A DNA stretch of 64,000 nucleotides. Source: Enoplolaimus lenunculus. Lineage: Eukaryota; Nematoda; Enoplea; Enoplida; Thoracostomopsidae. The translations under genes were made by a program, and so were the position numbers. Shown piece after piece: positions 10,357 to 21,976 of this stretch. Within the stretch, counting starts at the first letter, position 1; each line of letters begins with the position of its first letter. Below the pieces are notes generated by a model. The model had not been told where the DNA came from. It did no database searches and saw only the letters and a list, made by a program, of their open reading frames with translations. Where the stretch lies: contig JASANG010001767.1 of assembly GCA_030248215.1 (NCBI GenBank), positions 123,193 through 187,192 on the forward strand, in the 5' to 3' direction.

Positions 10357-10983
10357 CTCTGATTGCCCAACCAGAACTTAAACTGAACAGTTGTTAAATT
10401 GAGGTACTTGCTTACCTTTTGCCTATAAAAATTTTCCATCACACACCCATTGGATTAACCATTTACTTTCCCCAGTTGTTCCTGAACAACCGATAATGAT
10501 TGGTCGGTCAATTGCGAAAGTTTGAAATGTCGACCAATTAAAAGCGATTGTTTAGAAACAACTACGGGCAGTTGGATTGTGTTTACAATAAGAAAGAATT
10601 ATTTTTAGTTTTTTTCTGGAGTGAATTCATATTCTGGGAAAGAAAGGGTTAATGAAATAGACTGAGACTTGGGATCCTGTTTAGCCTAAAGCGTCCGCTT
10701 AGTAAAACAATAGAATGTGACCCTGAAATCTTGGCAGTTTTATACCCTCCCCATCACAGCAGAAAAACCTGCCACATCTGGGGTGCGTTTCCACTGTGGA
10801 TGGAGACTACAGGGTCCCAACGGAATTTCCGATTCAGTCTGAAGTTCCAGCATTTGTCATCATTCCAGCCAAATATTACTCGTATGCCAGAATTTCGAAT
10901 TTTTCAGTATTGAAGTTGGCGAACAATATTTTAGTCAATTTCTTACTTGAACGATATGAATTAGTGTTTCAATTGTGCTCAAA
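10357..10983. other. No supported gene
   Basis: On the minus strand an ATG with eight codons (MENFYRQK) precedes a good donor, GTAAGC, near 10418. I found no partner exon. Otherwise nothing is recognised. Confidence 0.3.
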
Positions 10984-11258
10984 GCCCTAGTTCACACGTT
11001 GCAAGTTTTTACTGCGAAAAATTTCAGCTGCAAACTCCACCCAGAACTTGCATTTTTTCATCAGCCAATGACAAAGCGGCTGCAACAAAATTAGTGTACT
11101 TGCATGATTATTCACACATGTGAAATAAATTCCTAGCTATGATTTTTATTGAATTATATGCAGCTGCAACTTTTTCGAATGAGATTTTGGACAAATCTTG
11201 CAAGTGCAAATTGCAGCTGCAAGTTCTCGCAGCAAAACCTTGCAACTATGAATAGGGT
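10984..11258. mobile_element. PAL-1 inverted-repeat element
   Basis: Ends are GCCCTAGTTCACACGTTGCA and ACTATGAATAGGG. The interior is full of GCAGCTGCAA palindromes. The arms pair over tens of bases, so a single strand would fold into a long hairpin. Confidence 0.7.
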
Positions 11259-11693
11259 TTAACAAATATCTAAATATAACTGTTTGATAATTTAAAATAG
11301 AACGTAGTTTTTATTGCATAAAAACTCGTTATCTATTAATACATATATATACACTTATATAGATATAACACAAAGTTGTCATGGCATAAAACGAAAACAA
11401 AATACTCGAACCCCAAATAACCCATCGCAACTCATCATGCGTTTATGCCCGACGGCTTCTGGCCCATGTAATTATTGGGACCTGCCTACTGATATATCGG
11501 GAGACTTACAGACTGGTCGGCTTCGGCTGAACAGAATGTCTAAGCTTCCGCTATGGCTTTGTGGTTTTTGTACACTTTACCCACCATATCTAACATTTAG
11601 ACTTAGGTAAAGGCATAGGCCAGGTTAAAGCTTTTCCAATACCTAAGCCTAGCAAGAGAGTGTACAAGAACTGGTTTAGGTTCTAGACTTACT
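11259..11693. other. No supported gene
   Basis: AT-rich, with scattered hAT-A-like hexamers near 11595-11665. No exon signals stand out. Confidence 0.35.
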
Positions 11694-11855
11694 GGGCATG
11701 TCCTTATCATTCGGCCGATATTTTGGTCCATGTGCAATAGAGAAAAGCTAAATATTTAGACTTTTTGGCGTACGTTTAGGTATAAGCTCATTCTTACACT
11801 TTCAGCATTAGGCATATGCTTGTACTACTGTTACCGCCCTGTTATAGAATGGCCC
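11694..11855 (+). mobile_element. hAT-A MITE, first of a back-to-back pair
   Basis: GCAATAGAG, then CTTAGG-like hexamers, then TGTTACCGCCCTGTTATAGA and a GGCCC end shared with the next copy. Confidence 0.55.
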
Positions 11856-12026
11856 GTCAATGTATAGAACAGGGCCGGAACAGCAGTACAACCATATTCC
11901 CAAGCCTAAGCGTAAGCGCAAAGATGTGCCTATTCATAAGCCTAAGCAGAAAATTAGTTTAAAGCTTAAACTGACTCTATTACGGCGCCGCCGGAAAACG
12001 ATCCGGCCCTGTTCTATAAATGGGCC
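11851..12026 (-). mobile_element. hAT-A MITE, second of the pair
   Basis: GGCCCGTCAATGTATAGAAC start, TATTACGGCGCCGCCGGAAA, then CTGTTCTATAAATGGGCC. It is oriented opposite to its left neighbour. Confidence 0.7.
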
Positions 12027-12327
12027 GAACGGCCGATAGAACCGGCTGAGGTCATAAACCAACTCATGGATTTCAGAAAATTGTCAAACAGACCAATTCC
12101 GAAATTTGGCAGATATTTAAATTTTATGATAAACCAGAGCGTTGACAAATTATCCACGGCAAAATTTTCGTTAAGGGTTCTATATGGTACTAACCCCGAG
12201 AGATAAGTTAAAATAACGATTCTACAGTAATCAACGGAATAAGTTTCAACGTAAACGCCTCGAGTTACCGTTGATTACGAGTAAAATATATAAGGTCGAT
12301 GATACATAAGCAAAACATTACAAACTA

Positions 12328-12539
12328 CACTGCAAAAAATTGTGAGTCATATTGACTCTCTCCGAAATAGGCTTTTCCTGACTACACAAACTGAGTCAAA
12401 ATTCGACTCCGCCAGAATGAAATTCGATTCACAAAATCGCTCAGTGATTCGACTCTGGCGGAGTGGAATTTAACTCAGTTTGTATAGTCAGGAAAAGCCT
12501 ATTTCGGAGAGAGTCAATTTGACTCACCCTTTTACAGTG
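12328..12539. mobile_element. TA-1 foldback MITE
   Basis: TA on both sides. Ends are CACTGCAAAAAATTGTGAGT and TTTTACAGTG. The two halves are near-perfect inverted copies of each other (CTCCGAAATAGGCTTTTCCT against its complement). TA targets suggest Tc1/mariner mobilisation. Confidence 0.8.
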
Positions 12540-13882
12540 TATGTACCATTCAGAGTTCATACTAAATCATTGACCCATATTAATTATGAATGCTCCTGAG
12601 TAAAAGCTTAAGCCATAACACAAGTGTAAACCGGAGCGTAAGCCTAAATATCAGCCTGATCCAAATCCTAAAGCATCGCAGTCTTTAACTCGACCGGTCT
12701 TATCTCGCAATGGCCATTAACCCTGCAATTAACATGAGCCAACAATGTCAATAAGTCAGGCTTCTATGGCATGGTATACACGACCGGTGCTGGGATACCC
12801 GAACCACATCTCACAAACCCGGCAATGAGACCCCCCGATCAGTCCTAAGTTAAAATCTGTCCAGAATAAATTTTCTATAAATTAAGAAAAATGTTTCCAG
12901 CACAAAGAAAAACTTCGCTAGCCAAGCCAACAAAAAGCCAAACGCAATTTTAGCACTAAATCTTAGTACAAAATTAGGCTTTTGCCAGTCCGACAAGGAT
13001 ACGATCCCTGGTTGGGACGATCCGTCAGGCAATCCAAAATCAACCCAGATTAAGATCACTGAATTAAAGTTTATGAGCGAAGCGAGCAAAACAGTTATAC
13101 CCACATTTCGTATTATATTTATTTAATCTCAACACTAAATTGAACCTAAATCGCATAAAAAATTTAGGTTTGCCGGCACCGTCTAGAGAAGGCAGGAAGG
13201 CGGTAGCCCTGAGTATTGGACCGAAAGTATAAAATCGGCAGATGTTACGAAAAACCTAAGACTAAGCCTAAGTCTATGAGACGAAACAGCGAACGAAAGA
13301 AAACTCAACAGCGAAGCGAGCGACAAGCCACATACAATTTTAGCTTAATCAGTATGTAAACTTTTAATGTTCCTTGGCTCCGGCGACAGCGTCCACCCGT
13401 AGTTCCTCTTGAGCTCGTTTTTCGAGTCACTAGTAAGGGATAGACCAGCTAACATCTATATTTTTCAACTGAAACGAATTTCGTTGAATCCAATGTGGAA
13501 CGAAATTCATTTGAATGAGTTCAATGTAAGCAACGTTAATTCGATATAAAGTTAATTTTAGTATCATATGTAAAAATTATACTTATTTTGGTTCGAAATT
13601 TAATATATTTACAAAGTATAAATTGAAAATTAGTTCAAGCTGTCCTAAGGGGGGGTTAACGAGAGGCAATTTTAAAAATTGTCACTCATTAACCTTAGGA
13701 TATGTCGTTCTCGGTATCCTCATAAATTCTATTAATGTGAACCCTGCATTATCATAAATATCTGGCGAATTCTGGCGACAGGACGTATAGTAAGAATTTG
13801 ATTTTGAGATAAAAATAATTATTTGTAAAACTTTTTTTAAGATTGAACGGTTCACGGCATCTGTGGGTTCAGAGTGGGACAT
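12540..13882. other. No supported gene; dispersed GCGAACGAAGCG modules
   Basis: It contains relics of a dispersed repeat near 12890-12990 (AAAAGCCAAACGCAATTTTA) and 13285-13345 (GCGAAGCGAGCGACAAGCC). No spliced gene is visible. Confidence 0.4.
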
Positions 13883-14064
13883 TACCCGCGGTAAACGTGG
13901 GTCGGGTAAAGAATTTCAGGCACGAGTATATATACTCGCGTGTAAAAAATTATTTATCACGCGGATTTCTAGTAAAATTTCGGTTGTAAAATTCATTGAA
14001 GCTATATCGCAAAATTTCATTTAAACGCGAATCACCAACGATCTTTAAAATGCTGGGTTGATTC
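13883..14064 (+). repeat. CGG-1 repeat copy
   Basis: It shares CGCGGGTAAAGAATTT-like units and AATCACCAACGATCTTT with 34041-34379; the CGCGGGTAAAG units recur at 22505-22700. Class unknown. Confidence 0.5.
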
Positions 14065-14235
14065 CAGGAACCTCTACCGTCTACTGTTCATAAGCGCTTG
14101 AAATGACTATTCAGGATTGAAAAACAGTCAAACATGCTAGCACTGATATAACAATCTGATTAAACTACATAAGTTAGCATCGGCCATGTTAATTATAGGA
14201 GACTGCCATCTTGGAGATAGGGAATAAAACGCTTA

Positions 14236-14410
14236 GGGTTGCGATATACTTTTGAATAGTGTCTTCCGGAGCCGTACGTCATCGTGCGTCATTACGTCAT
14301 CGTACGTCACTACGTCATCGTACGTCACTACGTCATCGTACGCGAATTACTAACGTACCATACCGTACAGTGACGTATAGTGACGGACGGTTTTGTCCGA
14401 CAAGCATGAT
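14236..14410 (+). mobile_element. GGG-1 (PIF/Harbinger-like) element, right end lost
   Basis: It starts after TTA with GGGTTGCGATATACTTTTG and holds four CGTCATCGTACGTCACTA-type units. The expected right end (GTATAGCGCAACCC) is not found. Confidence 0.5.
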
Positions 14411-14546
14411 GTCATACTTAGGCTTCTGGTTAATTTTAGTTTTACGCTTCTGGTTAAATTTAGGTTTAAGCTTAGGTTCAGTGGGCAGCCTTAATACAAT
14501 TAGCATTGGCCGTTGGCCTAGTCACGCCTAGAACACACACGACCGT

Positions 14547-14587
14547 TTATAAACACATCAGAGTTTTATTCGGCCCAGGTTGAATTA

Positions 14588-14621
<34 letters not shown>

Positions 14622-15184
14622 TTGGCTTTGCGTGTCAGTTGTGGTTAAATTCAACGCAGCGTTAGAATTAGTGTCATGTTGAGTAGCTATCGCGTTTTGC
14701 ATTTGAGCAATCGGTTTACAATCGAAGTGTACCGGTACTAAAAGCCTTGAATCAGGCTCAAGTGTCAGTCGTGGTGGAGGCACAGTTGGGTCCAGACGAG
14801 AAGTTCCGGCCTGGTTATTAAACGAATGATCATGGCTTGGTCTGTCGCCATGATATCCAGCGTTTTCGTCGGTGTCGAATAAACTCTCGTCGGACGCTGA
14901 CTGTGGAGACTCGGAATTTTGGTCAAATTTGTCCAAAATTTCATGCCCTGAGTACTCTGTTGATGACCTTTGCCCTGTGACGGACGACCCATTGGACCCG
15001 TTCTGCGATGAACCCGTTGAAACGACGGCGGGTTGCGTCCCGGAGCTGCTTGAAGACACGGCGGTGCCTTTTGATGTCGTGGCGGTACCCTTTGATGTCG
15101 CCGTCGATCGGGATCGCCGGCTTATTTTGCGTTCCTTGGCGCGACGGTTTTGAAACCAAATTTTGATTTGGCGCTCGGATAAAC
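14547..15184 (-). CDS. Cdx: Cdx exon 4: homeodomain helix 3 and Ser/Gln-rich tail
   Basis: Acceptor GTTATTTTAG. It encodes the recognition helix, a KISRRSRS basic extension, a Ser/Thr/Gly-rich stretch, [17 protein letters not shown], and a run of 11 Gln (with an earlier QSQK) before [13 protein letters not shown] and the stop. An AATAAA hexamer overlaps the last codons, and no clearer poly(A) signal follows. Confidence 0.9.
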
Positions 15185-18100
15185 CTAAAATAACATTCGA
15201 TGCACTAATTGTTCGGATCATTTCGCCCGATAGCTATTGCCGTGAACAAAAATAACGTAATTTATCTACAAGAGCCTGTTCACTAATTCTATTCCTAAAC
15301 GTAAGTCTAAGCATAACCTTATCCTCCCGCTCTCTAAAAACTTAAACTCAAATTATAGCTTAACTAAGCTTGAATATTAGTTTAAGTAAAACTCAAATGG
15401 CTGGACGGACTAACTAAACTATAATTTTAAGATTTACTTAAACTAACATATTTTAAGTTTAACACGAGTTGAAGTAAACTTATTTTTGGTTTAAGTACCA
15501 AATCCAGCTCAGAAATTATGAGTATCTACGAGTTCACTAAGCTTAGCTTTACTAAAAAACGTAGGATTTTAAATTAGTTTAAAACAGCAAAACAACCTGT
15601 TAATTCAGTTAATCTAGAAACTTAGTTTAATACTGCTGGAATAGCTTAAGCTTAAATCAAGTGAGTTTAAGCTTTCAGAGAGCAGTCGCTGACTTCACCG
15701 GTTTTTTGGCATCGCAACAGGCCTTATAATTAACATGTGCCAACAGCACCGACAACAATAAGAGTAAGCAACTGGGTACATTTCTGTGTAGAAAGACTGC
15801 AGTAGCTCGCGGTGAGCTTTGTCCGCTCCCCAAACCGTTTATAGCGGACACACAGTGGTTAATTTTTCCAATTTTATCTATTGTCATATTTAATCGTCAT
15901 TGCCGTATCCGGTCGGTTTTTAGTGTTTAAATTTATGCTTACTCAATGTTTCAAATGTTACAACTAATCGATGTAAAACGGATTAGGATAGGACCAAAAC
16001 CAGGAACTAAGCCTAAATATAAGCATAATGCTAAGCCTCAGAATCATCGCCAGCGGTCTGACATTCTTCAATTGGTCAAGGTATTATAGCTAAGATGGAC
16101 CTCGCTCATCATTATTATGTTTAGGGTTAGGCTCAGGATTATGTTTAGATTTATGTATACAGTTGAGGACACTCGGCAAGTTGCCGGGCGACGAATTGTC
16201 GTAGATTCAATTAACTTACCAAGTACAGACGAAAGTTCTGTTTTGCGTTGAATAGTGATATATTTGTTGAAATGAAACTCTTTCTCAAGTTCAATCCGTT
16301 GTTTGTCGCCATACACTGTTCGATATTTATCCTTTGTTCGTGTTCGCTCTGAAATTAGTACAAACTTCTAAACAAGCGTGTTCACTGTAAATTCCAGTGA
16401 GGTGCGCGGACAATACCTGAATTTCGAGGTGATTCAATTCATTCTGAGTTAATTAATCAACTCACCCAGAATCAACTCAACTCAGAGTGAGAATCAATTC
16501 GACTACGAGTGAGTTAATGTTTACTGATATTTATTCAGAAATAACCAACTCACAAGCTGAATTGATTAATCAACTCACTATAATTTACAGCGTTGTACCT
16601 TGGGTTTCAATTCGCGAGTTTGAACAATTTACTCAGGCATCGGGAGCGGGGGACACGGGGGCTGGTGGTTGCCTTCTGTAAGGAAACATTTGGTGATAAA
16701 TTGTTTACCTTACAAATTTTGACTCTTTTGTGACATATACAAATTTTGTTTAAATTAGCAGTGATCATCGCTACAACTCAGCAGAAAATTTCGACTCAGA
16801 CGCTCTTTGCATTAACCCCTATGCTTACAATTAAGGCTCTAAACGACAAGACACGCGTTACGTGTCTTTGTTGACGTCTCCGCTTGTCGAACAAGCGTAT
16901 TCACGGGGGATTAGGGATTTACAACAATTATAACTGATCCATAAAATGATAATTTAGCAACACCTCTTAGTGCTAAAATTGCATAGTTGCACTTTTGGTG
17001 TTTTATTTTTGAAATTCTGAATATCCAAACCTGTGGGATATTTCTAGATCCGCCACTGGCTACACGGCGTCCCGAAGATCAACGCTGCAACAAATAATAT
17101 TTTGGCTTACGTTTTGACGCTTTAATCCCAACGTTCTGATTGGCTCCTGTCGCATGAATTCGTGACGGCGGACAACCATTGGTCAAATAGTCACCAGATT
17201 TCGCAGCGTTATCATTGGCGAATAAAAACATCCCGTTGAGCATTGCAGATGGCACGGCCGGAGTAGAAAAGACGCCGCTGGTAAAACTATTACCCTCGGC
17301 GGATGATATAGCTAGTGTCGGTAAACTAGATTTTGTTGAGTTTGCCTCCTGGTTTGAATTTTGAAGCCATGGAAAGGTTTGAATTGTGGCACTAGATTGG
17401 GACGGCGCCATTTTGGGGCCTGAGGGGAATGCTAACTGGGCCTCAGGGGAGTGTTCACTAGATCCGTTTCCTGGTACGTGGTACGTTGTCGATTTTGAAT
17501 CGGTGGGGTAAGTACTGATCGCTGAGGTATAGGAGACAGGCCATGAAGCGCTATCCGTCATTGGTCCAGGTATTTGAGACCACGGAAAGTTTGGACGCCA
17601 TGAAGTAATGAATTGGTATCCTGAAATGGAACTATTGTGCTGGTTGAAACTATACAATGCAGGTAATAGATTGAGATTATAATATGAAAAATTTCCACCA
17701 ACTGTGATCTCTAAAAGTTTGTTCTAACACGATTTAAGCTTAAGCTAATCCAGCAGTGTTTAAATTATCTTTACGCTTAAACTCATTTGAAATATATCAT
17801 ATGTTTTAGTTTTATATAAACTTATCGAATTCTAAAAATTATATAGTTTCTGAGTAGCACTTATACCATAAACCAAAAATAAGTTTAGCTTAAATTTATA
17901 TTAAACTTAAAATTATGTTAGTTTTAATTAAACATAAAATTCTAGTTCTTTTAGTCCTTCCAGCTGTTTATGTTTTACTTGAACTCACATTCAAGTTTAG
18001 TTTAAGCTATAATTTAGGTTTCAATTTTTAAACGGTAGTAAACCGAATGAGAGGGGATGACTGACATTTTTTTACTTCTCCAATGGGTAGCCCCTGTGAT

Positions 18101-20195
18101 TCGGTTACGGACCGATAGTTAATTTTAATTAACCCCAGGTTAGTTGGCTGGATCCAACACCCATCTTTTTAGGACGGAACTGACTTGCTCCTTACGATGT
18201 CCGTTAACCATTTTTCAGGTCTTAATAAAGTTTATGCGGGTCGTCTTAGTCTCAGGCGAAGGCTTGAGCAGTTTAGGCCACCTTTCTGCTTTGGCCTCTT
18301 TTATGATAACCTATGGTCGACACTTAATTAATAATACCAAGAGTGGATGATGCATAGTTCGAAAAGAGTATGCAACTGGGTACATCATGTGTAGCAAAAA
18401 AATGTATCCGGCATGAGTTGCGTTTTTGCCCTACGCCCCTTTATTTAGAGGGGGGTACAACCAGTGATAACCTTGGCACTTTATGTATGCGGCGTCAAAC
18501 ATGGTCTCTTTATAGTTTAATTTATGGGTATTCCGGTGATAGCGACCCCCCTCTAAACAAGGGGGGTCGGCCAATAAGCAACGCCCGGTGGTACATTTGG
18601 TACCATGCGGGACCCCAAGAGTTGCACACTCTTGTCATAATCCTCTCTTGGTACAGACTCCTAAAGGCACGAATATTGCTGACGTAAGAGTTTTAACGCA
18701 GTTGAAAAAAGTTTGGGCGTTCCGGCTAAAGTGCGGAGCGAACCTTTTCGCAGGATGGCAAGCCATCATTGCTGTCTCGTAGTTCCGTGGTTGTTCCTTT
18801 TGCTGGACTTATATAACAGTGACTCTAAAACTTTTTTATGACCCATCTTAAAATTAGGTAGATTAACAAAGAGAAGATAGCATCCTTAAGTGTGAGGACT
18901 TTGAAACGTTCATTGAACCGCAACTTAAAATTAGCCGGGTATTCTAAATTGTTCTTAGTGAATATAGTCTGTCTTTTATTATTTGTAAACGTATGTCTAC
19001 TCAAGGCTGTCTTTTAGATTGTTTTCAAATTCCAAATGTTTCAGTAATTTCATTTTCTAGTCTTCCAGTAGCTGATGAGCCAATAAAATTTAGGTAAAAC
19101 TTCCGTACCTGGAGCGGTCAAATGTGCAGCTGACTTTTGTATTCCATTCTGCGGTTGAGCTTCTGCCAATGACGGGTTCGCTCGTGACTTCTGTTCAGCC
19201 AATGGGAGCGGCGCTCCGCTAGTTGTTGACAACGACTGTAGAGTATTGAGCAAATTAGCAGATGTCACCGATCCACGAAGGCGTTCTAATCCAGGCGATA
19301 TCCCACGTATGGCAGCTTCCAACCTTTCGATGTTCACTTTAGAAGCGTTTCCAAATCCGTTGCCAGTTCCAGATTGTAGCAAAAATCCAGACTTTAACGC
19401 TTTTTCTTCTTGTTTTCCTTGGGATTTCGTCGATATGTTTGGCAAACTCAACGCTGAGCCGAGTTGTGTCGATTTATTCCTGTCGCCTGTAGCATTTGTT
19501 CTTGAATCTTTGTCGACACTAATTTCATCGTCTTCATCATCGATAACTCTTCGTCCATCTTGTCGATCAATAACGTCATCGATAACGTCATCTTTGACAT
19601 CATCAATGATGACGTCATCGTTGGTGTCATTGCTCGACGTAATGCATGCGTTCGGGCCTGTAGCGTTGTTATTGGCTAAAGTTTTAACATCGATGACATC
19701 ATTGTTGCTGTTGCCACTGTTGGGTTTATTTGTTGTCGCCAAATGAAGTTCGAGTGCGTTCAATGGAGCGTTGAAAAATTGTGAATGAAACAGCGGATTA
19801 AATCGATTATCAGCAGCAGCGGCGGCGTTCAAAAGAAACCGTGAATGTATCGGAGACGAAACCGGCGGAAATTGATAAAAATTTGCTTCCGGATGGCCGG
19901 AAAAATGATGACCGTTTGCAAAATTGTACCCAGCCGCCTGGTTCGTGGCAGTAAATCGACTCAGAATGCTCTCTGTTGATGATAAAAGTTGAGTTTGGGA
20001 CTCGCGTATTACTGCTGAAGATGTTCGTTTGTCAGGATCACATGGAGTCGACGGTGGCGATGTGTCGTCGTACGCAAAACAACGAGGACTTTCATCGGTT
20101 GCGTTGCTAGTAGTTGCAGTAATCGTTGGACTGGTATGCGAAATGCTCGGAGCAGCGGCGTGGGACGGCAAAAGTGACGCAATTTCCATCGTCAT
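14547..20195 (-). CDS. Cdx: Caudal-type homeobox transcription factor
   Basis: Four exons on the minus strand join in phase: 20195-19109, 17710-17111, 16348-16220 and 15184-14547. They give about 817 residues. The homeodomain (residues 568-627) starts [20 protein letters not shown] and ends [19 protein letters not shown], with Arg5, Leu16, Phe20, Trp48, Phe49, Gln50, Asn51 and Arg53 all present. RTKDKYR before it, YITI in helix 2 and Gln50 mark the Cdx/caudal class. An FPWL motif in exon 2 could act as the hexapeptide that binds Pbx/Exd. Cdx proteins are nuclear, posterior-patterning and gut regulators. A phase-1 intron splits the homeobox at its Gly39 codon. The protein is more than twice the usual Cdx length because of a 362-codon first exon and a Gln-rich tail. 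The start at 20195 is the first of two close Met codons. Introns hold FB-1 and TA-2 elements. Confidence 0.93.
16220..16348 (-). CDS. Cdx: Cdx exon 3: homeodomain N-arm, helices 1 and 2
   Basis: Acceptor TACTAATTTCAG, donor GTAAGT. It encodes RTRTKDKYR through ELSSVL. Both flanking introns are phase 1. Confidence 0.93.
16383..16592. mobile_element. TA-2 palindromic MITE in Cdx intron 2
   Basis: CACTGTAAATTCCAGTGAG start and TATAATTTACAGCG end. It begins 35 bp upstream of exon 3, between the acceptor region and the rest of the intron. Confidence 0.75.
17111..17710 (-). CDS. Cdx: Cdx exon 2: Pro/Ser-rich region with hexapeptide-like FPWL
   Basis: Acceptor CAAACTTTTAG, donor GTAAGC. It has 199 full codons. 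[15 protein letters not shown] and [10 protein letters not shown] give two FPW motifs. The second sits in the usual place for a Cdx hexapeptide but is unusually far from the homeodomain. [14 protein letters not shown] loosely resembles the PGPSWPAAY stretch of vertebrate Cdx proteins. Confidence 0.85.
18337..18651. mobile_element. FB-1 foldback element in Cdx intron 1
   Basis: TA on both sides. Ends are CCAAGAGTGGATGATGCAT and TAATCCTCTCTTGG. Inside are inner inverted pairs CTTTATTTAGAGGGGGGTAC and CCCCCCTCTAAACAAGGGGG, and TGTAGCAAAAAAATGTA. Non-coding. Confidence 0.75.
19109..20195 (-). CDS. Cdx: Cdx exon 1: long N-terminal region
   Basis: It starts [16 protein letters not shown] and has 362 codons plus one base, with donor GTACGG after CCA G. 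It contains an alanine run ([12 protein letters not shown]), Asn-rich spacers and an Asp/Val/Ile tract ([19 protein letters not shown]), encoded by repeats of GATGACGTCAT type. No standard Cdx N-terminal motif is recognised. Its link to the homeobox rests on matching phase and strand. Confidence 0.75.
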
Positions 20196-20872
20196 TTGGC
20201 GATATAGAGTGTATTTATTCAGAACAGTTTGACGTTAAAAATTTGAAAATTTGAACTTTTTTAAAATATGGAACAATTTTATTAAGTATTATTTATTTCG
20301 TAGGTTCAACGAAACTGGAGCTAGCGTTTCTGAGTATTCTAATGGCCGTTCGTTAAGTCATATAAATTGCCGTATGTCACCATATAACAATTTGTAAACA
20401 AAAAGTTAAACAGATTTTGCTACGAGAATATAGTTTTTTATGTCTAACAACATTAAAGATTTAGAATCAACCTGAAAATTCACTAAGTATCAATTATAAC
20501 CAGTAGGTATCAGAAGGCTGATGGGGCTCGGGAGCCAATTTTTGGTACTGCCTGTGACCGAAATGCTAAACACATTTCAAAACGGCGAACGTACGGAACC
20601 TGGACCCCTGTAGGAATCAGATGAAAAGTCGCAAGTTTCATAGATTTCGACGAGCTGAGTTCAACGGTATAAATTTCACGGCGACAGTGCGAACGATTCT
20701 ATAGTCATGGCCCTCGAATTTATAGTGCAAATACGCACAGATTTGAAGAAAATTATCTTTCAGTTCAATATTCGTAAAGTGTATTGTACCCGGATTATTC
20801 ATTGAACAAATTTTGTGGGCAGTTGTAAATGTTTGATACAGTAAAATTTCAAAAGGTCATAACATTTGAACC
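20196..20872. other. Cdx upstream region, no repeats recognised
   Basis: This stretch 5' of the Cdx start codon is one of the few over 500 bp without a recognisable transposon. A possible tiny + exon (20773-20824, TTTCAG acceptor) is too weak to call. Confidence 0.35.
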
Positions 20873-20980
20873 GGATGCCATCCAGATCGATGGTATCCGC
20901 CTAAACCCAGCGCGTCGAGATCCATACCGGATGCCGTTCAGATCGATGGTATCCGCCTAAACCCAGCGCGTCGAGATCCA
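20873..20980 (+). repeat. 54-bp tandem duplication
   Basis: Two nearly identical units start CCGGATGCC at 20873 and 20927 and contain GATCGATGGTATCCGCCTAA. Confidence 0.8.
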
Positions 20981-21102
20981 TAACATAGATTTTATTTTTT
21001 ATTAAATTTCTACGAAATCCATATTCCGTACCTGCGCCTTTCAAAACTACTGCGGTATTTTTGAGCTGGTTAGGGTAATGGTCCCATTTGAGGTGATCCC
21101 CC

Positions 21103-21287
21103 CACATACGGATACGGGCGGCTTATCCGGCTTTGCCCCCACATACGAATACGGTCGGCTTATCCGGCTTTGCCCCCACATACGGATACGGGCGGCTTAT
21201 CCGGCTTTGCCCCGACATACGGATACGGACGGCTTATCCGGCTTTGCCCCCACATACGGATACGGACGGCTTATCCGGCTTTGCAAC
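21103..21287 (+). repeat. 37-bp minisatellite, five units
   Basis: Units start CACATACGGATACGGGCGGC at 21103, 21140, 21177, 21214 and 21251, contain GGCTTATCCGGCTTTGCCCC and have no spacers. Because 37 is not a multiple of three, the open frames across it are incidental. Confidence 0.85.
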
Positions 21288-21391
21288 AGAGCCCCATATG
21301 GATTTCAAACGTTTCAGGCGACTTTAGAAGCGAATTTGAAATTTTCCTGATCGCGGCAAAAAGTTCCGTAGAAAGCGACTAACCCGATTCG

Positions 21392-21529
21392 GGCCCGTAG
21401 CCAAGCCAGGGGGTTGTTCAGACGCCCCTTCTGGACCAGTTTTGGCCCACCATAGAAAATTTTCAACCTTGCTTGTAAGTCAAATTTCAGCCCCAATATT
21501 GTTTAACAAGATGAGCTGGCTACAGGCGT
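21392..21529 (+). repeat. GCC-1 element
   Basis: GGCCCGTAGCCAAGCCAGGG start, AACCTTGCTTGTAAGTCA inside, GAGCTGGCTACAGGCGTG end. Confidence 0.65.
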
Positions 21530-21701
21530 GGCTCGATTCGAATACTCACTTGACTGTTTTTAACTTATATACATGATAAACATGGATTTGACATATATAT
21601 TTAAAACATCAGAGAAAAGCGCAATATAAATCTCCACAAAAGGTTCTAAAATATATCAAACATTAAAGCACAACAGATACGAAAACGTTTTTAATGTAAT
21701 T

Positions 21702-21869
21702 TTCTAGCCGGAGGGACGACTGGATGCTCAGTGACCCCTAGAAACAGTTTGGCCCCCTCTGAAAGTTGCTAACTTGCTCTTGGAAATCATCGCAAACCCT
21801 TGTATGTACCTCGCAAAGTTTGCCCAACCCCCCCCCCCCCCCCGAGCGATGTGAGTTGGCTACGGGCTT
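21702..21869 (+). repeat. GCC-1 element
   Basis: TCTAGCCGGAGGGACGACTG start, AACTTGCTCTTGGAAATCAT inside, a run of 16 C, then GAGTTGGCTACGGGCTTG. Confidence 0.6.
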
Positions 21870-21976
21870 GTTTTCAAATTCACGATTGAGTTCGATGAAT
21901 TGGTCGAAATAGCAAAAATTCAACTGAACGAAACTAAATTAATAATCGCATTATAAATAGCAGCAACAGAAATTTT

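Noticed and set aside
19246-19746. 166-codon plus-strand frame
   Set aside because: It is antisense to Cdx exon 1, with low-complexity Ser/Leu from the reverse of Asp/Val codons.
21103-21287. CRISPR-like array of 37-bp repeats
   Set aside because: Units are directly adjacent with no unique spacers, in a eukaryotic intron-bearing context.
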